26,170 nucleotides of DNA from Clostridia bacterium (GTDB lineage: Bacteria; Bacillota; Clostridia; Christensenellales; Borkfalkiaceae). Positions 7,322-14,546 of this stretch are shown here, in pieces. The position numbers and the translations under genes are program-made. Where the stretch lies: contig CAAGAM010000045.1 of the NCBI GenBank assembly GCA_900767815.1, positions 1 through 26,170 of the forward strand, read 5' to 3'. A model generated the notes under the pieces. That model was not told the DNA's origin. It did not search any database and saw only the letters and a list, made by a program, of their open reading frames with translations. Each line of letters begins with the position of its first letter. Positions within the stretch are counted from its first letter, which is position 1.

Positions 7322-9355
7322 TTAAGTTCCCGAACCGGAAGCGGGCTTAGTATAAGCACCGATTCCGATGTATATATCCTCGCCCGTGAAAATCCATTGG
7401 CGTTCATGATCGGTCAGACCATATCCGGCACTTCCATAAAAATCGACAATGAGATATGAACCGACTATTTTACCGCCGACTTCATTGTATACCCCCTCGC
7501 CTGCGCCGGGAGTGCGAGTGTATTTTGCGATGTCCTTTCCGCTATTTATAAATTTTAATTCGATTTCATCGGTGGCTTTGGCGTTTTTAAGGATTTCGCC
7601 GAGATCGCTTCTGCCAAGGTTGACCGCAAACGTTTTTTCGCCAAGTTCGATAGGCTCGATGACGTTGGTGCCGGGGACGTTTAACATAAAACCGCTCCTG
7701 ACTCTTGTCGCATGAGGAACTGCGGTTACTATACACTCGGCAACGGTTGTTCCGCCGCCTGTCCTGAGCCTGAACCTGCGCCCGACAAACGCGGGGACTT
7801 TTTTGCCTTGGAAGTTGATTGTAACGCCTTCGAGCGTTTCACCGGGCATGAGCATATCGGTGCCTTCCGGAAAGGCAACTTCGCCGATTACCGCGTCGCC
7901 GAACGTGTCGGCAAAAACAACATTCGGTTTAATTCCCGTAGCAATCGGAGTGTGTTGACCGCCCTCGCCTTTTGTATACGATCTTATTGTTGCCGTGACC
8001 TTGCTATAACCGATAATCTTATCCGGTTCGGACAGCATATATCCGCGTTTAAGTTCGGCTTTTGTTGCGCCTTCGATAAGCAAGCCTACTTCTTCACCCG
8101 CGGTTGCCGTTTCAACCTCTGTTGCCGACGTTCCCGTGCCTTTTTCGATTTTCTTCACGGTGATTATCTTGCCGATTTCATTGACTAAAAGTTGGTCGCC
8201 TTTTTTCACCGTTCCGTTAGCGATTTTTGTTGTGATTGCAAGTTCGGTTCTTCCGGAAAAGGAAAACATATCTTGGATCCCCGCATAGAAGCAATCGGGA
8301 GCGTTCCAGACGGTAAATTTTACCGCGTCGTAATCGCCTTTGTTAAGCTCGAAATTGTCGTTGTCAACGGTCAGGGCGGCGGCGCCGATTGTATGTATGC
8401 CGATCGTATAGTATGTTTCGGGAGCGCCGATCGTCACCCATTCTACGACGTTGTTCGTAACTTCCTTGACGTCTATGCACGTCAGACCGAACTTTCCGCT
8501 TTCAAGGTTTTTTCCGAGTTTTCTATCAAAAACGCCCGCGGGCAAAGTTACCTCGCATTTGTTGATCGTGATAGTTGCGGTAATTTCGCCGCCCTTCCAT
8601 TCCGCAGTGCCTTTTACGGTTGCTTTCACGGTATATTCGCCGGCATTAGTCGGGGCGGTTGCGGAAAACGCATCGTCGTCTTCGCCTTGGTATGTAATGG
8701 TGATTTCGCCGTCGCCTTTACGGCTGACTTTCGCGGGATCGACGATAAACGCCAAACCGTCATAGGTTTTTTCGACGACTAAATCGTCGGCAAACGAAAT
8801 AACGTTGTCTTTTGCTTCGAGAGCGGGAATTTCCGCGATTCGTTTAAACCCGCACACCGTGCAGGTGTAAGTCTTTTCGCCGACTGTTCCGTAGCCTTCC
8901 GGTTTGGTAACTTCCCCTTCGTTAAAGGTATGCTCTGCGAAGTCCTTGGTTTTGTCCGCGTGTCCGCAGGTCGTCGGGCGATAGTGTCCGCTTTCGTCGG
9001 TGTTCACCCACGCGTTCGCATCATATTCATGAGTGTGCGGAAGTGCTTCGATCTTTTGCGTATAGCTGTATCCGCAAGTTTTGCAAGTAAAGGTTTTAAC
9101 GCCTTCCTTTTCGGCGGAAGGTTCGGTTGTGACCACTCCGTCGTTGAACTCGTGCGGAAGTTTCTCCGTTGCGTCGGTGTGGTTTTTCGTGGTACACTCG
9201 TGCCAATGATAATTTTCGTCCGTCGTCCATTCGGCGGAAAATTTATGTTTTTGACTGAGCGCAATCGGCAAAACGACGGCGCACACCGCGCCTGCACCTA
9301 TTACGCACGCAATGACGATTGACAATATTTTATGTGAAAGAATCCATTTTTTCAT
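7322..9355 (-). CDS. Membrane-anchored surface protein carrying an EF-Tu domain 2 plus 3-like module
   Basis: Encodes 677 residues. ATG at 9355 has an AAGGG site 7 bases upstream. Residues about 10-34 form an N-terminal hydrophobic anchor. Residues 38-180 hold two Cys/His repeat units (YHWHECT, CKTCGYSYTQ, then CTVCGF with IPAL). Residues about 184-265 are an MBG-like domain (KTYDGLAF, TNAGEYTVKATVKG). Residues about 266-357 look like a second beta sandwich. Residues about 358-546 align collinearly with EF-Tu domains 2 and 3: MFSFSGR, GTVKKGD, AGEEVGLLIEGATKAELKRG, EGGQHTP, PEGTDMLMPGE and RFRLRTGGGTTV. No P-loop or NKxD motif precedes it, so the GTPase domain is absent. Residues 547-677 are unrecognised. 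Surroundings are all surface proteins, so an extracytoplasmic structural or binding role is inferred, not translation. Confidence 0.88.
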   Translation of the reverse strand: MKKWILSHKILSIVIACVIGAGAVCAVVLPIALSQKHKFSAEWTTDENYHWHECTTKNHTDATEKLPHEFNDGVVTTEPSAEKEGVKTFTCKTCGYSYTQKIEALPHTHEYDANAWVNTDESGHYRPTTCGHADKTKDFAEHTFNEGEVTKPEGYGTVGEKTYTCTVCGFKRIAEIPALEAKDNVISFADDLVVEKTYDGLAFIVDPAKVSRKGDGEITITYQGEDDDAFSATAPTNAGEYTVKATVKGTAEWKGGEITATITINKCEVTLPAGVFDRKLGKNLESGKFGLTCIDVKEVTNNVVEWVTIGAPETYYTIGIHTIGAAALTVDNDNFELNKGDYDAVKFTVWNAPDCFYAGIQDMFSFSGRTELAITTKIANGTVKKGDQLLVNEIGKIITVKKIEKGTGTSATEVETATAGEEVGLLIEGATKAELKRGYMLSEPDKIIGYSKVTATIRSYTKGEGGQHTPIATGIKPNVVFADTFGDAVIGEVAFPEGTDMLMPGETLEGVTINFQGKKVPAFVGRRFRLRTGGGTTVAECIVTAVPHATRVRSGFMLNVPGTNVIEPIELGEKTFAVNLGRSDLGEILKNAKATDEIELKFINSGKDIAKYTRTPGAGEGVYNEVGGKIVGSYLIVDFYGSAGYGLTDHERQWIFTGEDIYIGIGAYTKPASGSGT
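7718..8284 (-). other. Coding segment for the EF-Tu domain 2 and 3-like module
   Basis: This segment encodes residues about 358-546 of the 7322..9355 protein. By eye the order, spacing and about one third of residues follow bacterial EF-Tu from its domain 2 start (DVFSISGRG in EF-Tu, DMFSFSGRT here) to the domain 3 end (RFAIREGGRTVGAGVV in EF-Tu, RFRLRTGGGTTVAECIV here). The HTP of the EF-Tu GGRHTP motif is kept. One insertion of a few residues (GTGTSATEVET) lies in the middle of domain 2. Confidence 0.85.
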
Positions 9356-9391
9356 AAATTAACCCTTCGTATTATTATTTTTGTTTAAGTC

Positions 9392-9419
9392 TTGAAGCGG
9401 GTTGTTTTACCCGCTTCAA
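9392..9419 (-). other. Intercistronic hairpin (AAGCGGG type) with adjacent alternative stems
   Basis: Arms 9392-9402 and 9409-9419 are a perfect 11-base inverted repeat with a 6-base loop. No U-tract follows on the minus strand. Just upstream in the transcript, between 9439 and 9466, two mutually exclusive short stems overlap: ATCCGC/GCGGAT (9450-9455 with 9461-9466) and AAACAGC/GCTGTTT (9439-9445 with 9454-9460). The whole 135-base gap holds no gene. Confidence 0.6.
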
Positions 9420-9490
9420 TTCTTATTGCGTTATGTTAAAACAGCTTTCATCCGCTGTTTGCGGATTGTTATTCTGCCGCTTTGCCGCGC

Positions 9491-12400
9491 TCAGTTGCCC
9501 GAGTTTTCGACAAACTTTGCATACACGTACGTTCTTTCGTTTACTGTAAACGTGTAAGTTGCGTCCGCAGATATGAGTTCTTCGGTCTGATCGTCAACCG
9601 ATTTATACCAGCCGACGAAAGTAAATCCCGCGTTTGCCTCGGCGCGAAGAGTTATCTGCGTACCTTTTTCAACCATTCTGCCGTTGCCGAATTGAACCGG
9701 CTTACCGTTTTCGGTAATATTCCCTCCGTTATAAGGAGCCGAATAAGCGATAAAGTTATACATTTCTTTTTCGGCAAATTTGGCGAAAACGTACAGCTCG
9801 CGGTTTACCGTAAAGGTGTAAGTCGCGTTCTCGGATATAAGCGTTTCGGCTTGCTGCTCGTTATAGAAATACCAGCCGAGGAATTTATATCCATAGTATT
9901 CGACGGCGGTAAGAGTTATTTTCGTTCCTTTTTCAACCGGTCTGCCGTTGCCGAAATCGACCTTCTGACCGTTTTCGGTGATATAACCGTAATCATACTC
10001 GTGACACTGTGCAAGGAATCTGAATTGCTCCACTATTCTGATAGTGATTACCGCTTTTAACTCGGGGTTGGCAAGATAGGTGTAAGTAACGGTGTAAGTG
10101 CCGGCTTTGCTCGTATCGAGCATGTTGTTTTCGCTGACGCCGATCGTACTTTCAACGCTGTATTCCAAGCCGTGGCAAAGTCTCTCGTATTTGTCGCCGA
10201 CTTTTCCGAGTACGGTAATGTGTTCGTAATCTACCCAATGTTCGCTGTTAAGATTGAACACGTATTCTCCTTCCGAATTGCCGATTTCGCCTGCCTCGAA
10301 TCCGAAATCGCTAAGGTCGTCGAGTTTAATCTCGGTAACGGCGCCTCTGAACATAGCGGTCAGATTAACGTTGCCTGTTTCTTCGCTTACGGTAAAGGTA
10401 TATTTAAGGTCGGTCGAAAGCAACTCGTCCGCATTGTAACCCGCGCTGTCGGAGGCGGGGAACCAGCCTATAAATTTATAGCCCGCGTTGGGTTTAACTT
10501 CTACGGTAACGCTTGCGTTATTCGGCAGATCGCCGACATAAAAGCCGTCTTCGGTAACGCCTTCGCCTACAAACTTGCCCGCGCCTTCGCTTTCTATTCT
10601 CGCATAGACGAAGAACGCATAGTCGAATCTCGCATAAACGGTAGCGTCTTTGGTTACGGTGAACTCGATGACGTCTTTGTCGGAAAGACGCGCGGCAGTT
10701 TCGCCTTCGCCGTCGTACCAGCCGAGGAATTTGAAGTAAACGGCTTCTCCGCTTGCGGAAACTTTAACCTTTGAACCCTCGGTAACCACAAATTGCAGTT
10801 GTTTTTCGGCGGGAGAATATCCTTCGATATTATTGTCGTAAATGTTTCCGTGTTCGCCCGCGATAACGGTTAAGGTAACCCTTTCCTTTTCGGCAAACTG
10901 CGCATAAATATAGGTATTGTCGGTTATCGTAAAGGTTTCGGTCGCATTCGACGAATAGAAGCGTTTTTCTTCGGAGCCGTAGTTGGAGTTTGTTATATAC
11001 CAACCGGCAAATCTGTATCCTTCACCGGGTACAGCCGTCAGTGTGAGCGTTCCGCCGAGATCGACTTCTTCTCTGTATCCGTCGGGATCTTTTACCACAA
11101 CTTCGCCGCCTTTCTGAATCACGCCCTGCGTGCCGTCTCTATCCAGCAGATACGAATACGTTTCGGCTTTGGGTACGTTTACCATGAGCGTGGCTTTTAC
11201 GGTCTTGTCATACTTGTAAGTAATGACGATTTCATGGTCGCCCGTCTTTGTGTAGTCTACTTTGCTTGCGTCGACAATGTATTCGGACGCGTCAAGAACG
11301 TTGCCGTTGTTAGTCGTTACGGTAAGCCCCGTAAGGTCGGCTTGTTTTTTGGTCGACAAGTTGTAATGGAAGAATCCGCCTTCGAAACCGTTACAGGTTA
11401 CGTCAATCGTATCGACGTTTTCCACGAATAATGCTTTGATATGCACGTCTGTGCCGTTCTGTTTGAACACGTATTCGGTTTCCGTCGAAACGGGTTCTTC
11501 GGAAAGGTTACCATCTTCGTCTACCGAATACCAGCCGGCGAATTTATATCCTTCGGCAGGTTTTGCAAGTAAATCTCTTGTAACGCCGGGATGGAAATAA
11601 TCTAAAACTTTGGGGGTGTTACTCGTATTGATTTCGGAAAACGCATTTTCTTTCTCTGTGATAGAGCCTTTGCCTGTGAGTTCGACGGTAAGATGCGCGA
11701 ACCGTTTGGAAACGTACACGTAGAAAGCGTTGTCTACTACATCTTCCATCGTTTTGTCTATCCTGCTGAAATGCAAAGTGTAAGTTATAATGTAGACGCC
11801 TTCCTTATTGAAGTCCAGTCCGCCGTAATCTATGGAATAATCGCCGAAGAACAATTGTACAAACTCAAACACATTGTCGTCGGTCGGGTTATCTTTACGG
11901 CGAAGACCTCTTACGTCCACCTTCAGAAAATCGATTTCGGGCGTTCCCGGTTTATAAAACAATGAACTCTTAGCTTCACGCTTCATTTCGCCGTTTTCAA
12001 TTTTCTGAGGAATACCCGAAGCGCCCGCCCATAGTCTCAACTGATAAACGTCTGTTTTAAGCTTGGATTTTTCGGGTTTGATTTTGAACATAGCGATAAT
12101 GTTTAAATCATAGTCGCTCATGCCTATTTCGTAAGTCGCATTTTCGGAGATACGATCGCCGAGAATGCCGCCGGCATACCATCTGTACCAACCGTCGAAT
12201 TCGAAATCGCGAGCGGGTTCGGCGGTAATGCTGTACTTCTGATCTTTATCGGTGAAGATAAGCTGTTTTTCGATGTAGGTGTCATATTTTTCTTCCATAT
12301 AGAAGTGTCCGCCTATTCCGGCTCTAACCATAACGTCGCCGTTCTTCTCGGAAACATAAACGGTTATAACAAGGGTGAGTTCTTTTTCGTCGCTGACTTT

Positions 12401-13456
12401 GACCCTATATTCCACGCGATACTCGCCCTCTTTGGAATAATCGATCTTGTCAAGACCGGTAACGACATATTGTTCGGGCGCAAGAAGCGTGTACATTTGT
12501 CTGAAGTCTGTCTTTTTGCCCTTGATTATAAGTTTGCTTAAGTCGATTCCCAGCTGATTGCCGGGTTTGATGTATACCGACGTGGCGGCTCTTCCGTCCG
12601 CATAGCCCTTAGGCATGTTTGATTTGCCGGGGAACGCCCATATGCTTTCCATATCGGTAAGATCGGCAGCGAATTTACAAACTATCGTCTTTTCGCCGGA
12701 AATGGTTTCCTGCTCAACGAGGTTTTCCGTTGAAAACGGAGTGCTTTCGATTTCGCCGTCTTTCTCCATAAACCAGCCGCCAAGGACAAAACCATATCCG
12801 CATTCAACGGAAAGTACCAATTTTTTGTTCGTATAGGCATAGATCCTCTTTTCTTCGCCGGAATAGATTCTGTCCATTACCCTATACTCTAACCCATAAT
12901 AAAAATCGACTTCAAACGATACGATAACCGTTCCCTCGCACGGACCGGGATTCTTTATAACGAGTGCCGCAGTATCTGAGTTGTCAAAAAAAACGAAAGG
13001 AGAGAAAGAGTCCGTTTCAAAAATAACGTTCCCGTCTTTGAATTCGCAGTCGAGTCGTTCGACGTTGTCTTCATTCTTGATGTGAAGAACCATATATTCT
13101 TCGACGCCTTCTATGGGCGCGGGTACGGATACTTTGACTTTTCCGTCGGGTTGTACCTTCACTCCGTCGGATTCTACCGAAATGTCGATTGTCGTCATTT
13201 TTTCGTTGGCGAGCAACTTATACTCTTCCGGCAGTTTGTCAATCATGCTTTTGGCGTTTTCTTTCGTCATTTCCACTTTTTCGGTTATGAGTTTTGCCTT
13301 TTTCCCGAAGTTTCCGCCGGTAAGCGTAACTCCCATGCTGCTTTTCAGTTCACCCGTTTTGCCGCCGCAGCCGTTGCAACCGTTGCAACTTGCAAAAAAG
13401 CACAGGCATAATGCGACAATCATCACGGATATGACGCAAAGTAATTTTTTCTTCAT
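9491..13456 (-). CDS. Giant lipoprotein with eight InlB-type repeats and Ig-like domains
   Basis: Encodes 1321 residues. ATG at 13456 has a full AGGAGG 8 bases upstream (13465-13470). The lipobox FASC puts the lipidated cysteine at residue 24, followed by an odd Cys-rich stretch (CNGCNGCGG). Residues about 38-157 form the N-terminal domain shared with the 4909..7194 lipoprotein. The rest alternates about eight InlB/Flg_new-type repeats, each with a GW[YF] core followed by a sequence like ATYTFTV and a final AKF, with four Ig-like domains of the Big_3 kind (DYSKEGEYRVEYRV, DTSKAGTYTVTYTY). The two C-terminal repeats are close copies of each other. There is no C-terminal anchor, so lipidation is the only attachment. 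No catalytic motif is seen. Likely an extended stalk or adhesin. Confidence 0.9.
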   Translation of the reverse strand: MKKKLLCVISVMIVALCLCFFASCNGCNGCGGKTGELKSSMGVTLTGGNFGKKAKLITEKVEMTKENAKSMIDKLPEEYKLLANEKMTTIDISVESDGVKVQPDGKVKVSVPAPIEGVEEYMVLHIKNEDNVERLDCEFKDGNVIFETDSFSPFVFFDNSDTAALVIKNPGPCEGTVIVSFEVDFYYGLEYRVMDRIYSGEEKRIYAYTNKKLVLSVECGYGFVLGGWFMEKDGEIESTPFSTENLVEQETISGEKTIVCKFAADLTDMESIWAFPGKSNMPKGYADGRAATSVYIKPGNQLGIDLSKLIIKGKKTDFRQMYTLLAPEQYVVTGLDKIDYSKEGEYRVEYRVKVSDEKELTLVITVYVSEKNGDVMVRAGIGGHFYMEEKYDTYIEKQLIFTDKDQKYSITAEPARDFEFDGWYRWYAGGILGDRISENATYEIGMSDYDLNIIAMFKIKPEKSKLKTDVYQLRLWAGASGIPQKIENGEMKREAKSSLFYKPGTPEIDFLKVDVRGLRRKDNPTDDNVFEFVQLFFGDYSIDYGGLDFNKEGVYIITYTLHFSRIDKTMEDVVDNAFYVYVSKRFAHLTVELTGKGSITEKENAFSEINTSNTPKVLDYFHPGVTRDLLAKPAEGYKFAGWYSVDEDGNLSEEPVSTETEYVFKQNGTDVHIKALFVENVDTIDVTCNGFEGGFFHYNLSTKKQADLTGLTVTTNNGNVLDASEYIVDASKVDYTKTGDHEIVITYKYDKTVKATLMVNVPKAETYSYLLDRDGTQGVIQKGGEVVVKDPDGYREEVDLGGTLTLTAVPGEGYRFAGWYITNSNYGSEEKRFYSSNATETFTITDNTYIYAQFAEKERVTLTVIAGEHGNIYDNNIEGYSPAEKQLQFVVTEGSKVKVSASGEAVYFKFLGWYDGEGETAARLSDKDVIEFTVTKDATVYARFDYAFFVYARIESEGAGKFVGEGVTEDGFYVGDLPNNASVTVEVKPNAGYKFIGWFPASDSAGYNADELLSTDLKYTFTVSEETGNVNLTAMFRGAVTEIKLDDLSDFGFEAGEIGNSEGEYVFNLNSEHWVDYEHITVLGKVGDKYERLCHGLEYSVESTIGVSENNMLDTSKAGTYTVTYTYLANPELKAVITIRIVEQFRFLAQCHEYDYGYITENGQKVDFGNGRPVEKGTKITLTAVEYYGYKFLGWYFYNEQQAETLISENATYTFTVNRELYVFAKFAEKEMYNFIAYSAPYNGGNITENGKPVQFGNGRMVEKGTQITLRAEANAGFTFVGWYKSVDDQTEELISADATYTFTVNERTYVYAKFVENSGN

Positions 13457-13571
13457 GAATTTTGCCTCCTTATATTTTGTTTTTTAAATCGCCTTTGGAT
13501 TTGCGATTCCGAAACCTTGTTTTTGCCTTTTTATAAGGCTTTACATAATTTATTTACGCCGTTTTTGTGCC

Positions 13572-13606
13572 GATAATCGACTTATAGGCGGGCTTTTGCC
13601 GTTTTT
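13572..13606. repeat. Intergenic direct repeat, copy A
   Basis: This 35-base stretch differs from 14508-14542 at only two positions. Its core TAATCGACTTATA also occurs at 45-57, inside the terminator after the last surface gene. It lies 26 bases past the stop of the 13632 gene. The same 175-base gap has a short hairpin at 13525-13539 and an AATCGC/GCGATT inverted repeat at 13487-13508. Confidence 0.8.
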
Positions 13607-13631
13607 TAAAAAACCTTGCGCTTTTGTAGGT

Positions 13632-14384
13632 CTATTTTACCGCAACGCTATACTTATATTTAAACGTACCCATTCCCGGTTCGGTATTAGTCTGAATAAT
13701 GGTTGTTTTATCTGCTGACAATTGAAACGTCGAGCCGGCAAGCAACCCGTAGTTGTGAGCGGGAATTTCTTTTTCCATATCTTCTTGGCTGTCGTAAAAC
13801 ACTATGGCATCACCTTTAATTTTATAAAGCACAACGAATCTGCCTTGACCGCCTTCTTCGCCCGAACCTTGATCATAGGTCACCGTCGCGCTATTTTTGT
13901 CAGCCGCAAACTCAAATGTAATCTTTGATCCGGCGACGAATTGAACATATTGCTCCTCCGTCATTTTCATTTCCGCAAGAAGCGCTTGCTTAACGGCTTC
14001 GGACTCCCACTCGACGATTGCGTCAACTTTATTGAAAGTCTTGCCTTTGATGTCGGCAGTAGCCCACTTTGCGTAAAGCGTAAACGCCCTTGCAGGCATA
14101 TATGCAAAAGCGAATTCCGCGTCGGAAAGCGTTACTCCTCCGTCCGCGCTTTCGTACCAGCCTGCAAAAACAAAGCCGTCTTTGGTGGGAGCGGCGGGAG
14201 CCGTGATAGCCGCGCCCGCGTTTGCCTTAACGGGTTGCACCGCGCTGCCGCCTTTGCTGTCGAAGGTTATCGTATATTCTTTTTCGGCGACAGAATAATT
14301 ATTTTTTCCGCTCTTACCGCAAGCGGCGCAAAGAACAATTACCGTTACCAATGTCATAATTGCAATAAATAACTTTTTTATCAT
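13632..14384 (-). CDS. Small lipoprotein: one InlB-type repeat plus a C-terminal beta domain
   Basis: Encodes 250 residues. ATG at 14384 has GGAG 7 bases upstream (14392-14395). The signal peptide ends in VLCAACG; the likely lipidated cysteine is residue 22, with a cysteine rather than Leu or Val at the -3 position, which is unusual. Residues about 36-108 are one canonical InlB/Flg_new repeat (TITFDSKGGSAVQPV, FVFAGWYESADGG, FTLYAKWA). Residues about 113-250 form an unrecognised domain of lipocalin-like length (GKTFNKVDAIVEWE, STFQLSADKTTIIQT). In clostridial proteins such a domain often follows this repeat, but I cannot name it. The gene lies between two much larger surface-protein genes and is probably co-expressed with them. 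Confidence 0.88.
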   Translation of the reverse strand: MIKKLFIAIMTLVTVIVLCAACGKSGKNNYSVAEKEYTITFDSKGGSAVQPVKANAGAAITAPAAPTKDGFVFAGWYESADGGVTLSDAEFAFAYMPARAFTLYAKWATADIKGKTFNKVDAIVEWESEAVKQALLAEMKMTEEQYVQFVAGSKITFEFAADKNSATVTYDQGSGEEGGQGRFVVLYKIKGDAIVFYDSQEDMEKEIPAHNYGLLAGSTFQLSADKTTIIQTNTEPGMGTFKYKYSVAVK

Positions 14385-14507
14385 GATTTTTCTCCTTTCT
14401 GATTTAAACGATTTGTTTCAATCGCCGAATATTTGCGACTTTAAAATGTTGTGATTTGCGTTTTTAATTTTAAACGTTGCGATGCTGTTTTTCTGCCGTT
14501 TTATATT

Positions 14508-14542
14508 GATAATCGACTTATAGGCGGGTTTTTGTCGTTTTT
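14508..14542. repeat. Intergenic direct repeat, copy B
   Basis: Matches 13572-13606 at 33 of 35 positions and begins 5 bases past the stop of the 14547 gene. The flanking gap (14385-14546) also repeats the AATCGCC then TTTGCGA pattern found in the gap at 13487-13508, so the two spacers look like paralogues. Confidence 0.8.
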
Positions 14543-14546
14543 ACGG

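Noticed and set aside
7322..9355. Possibility that the EF-Tu-like part is an assembly chimera with the real EF-Tu gene
   Set aside because: The frame is continuous, the segment is far diverged from conserved EF-Tu, has an internal insertion, and the codon use matches the flanking gene.
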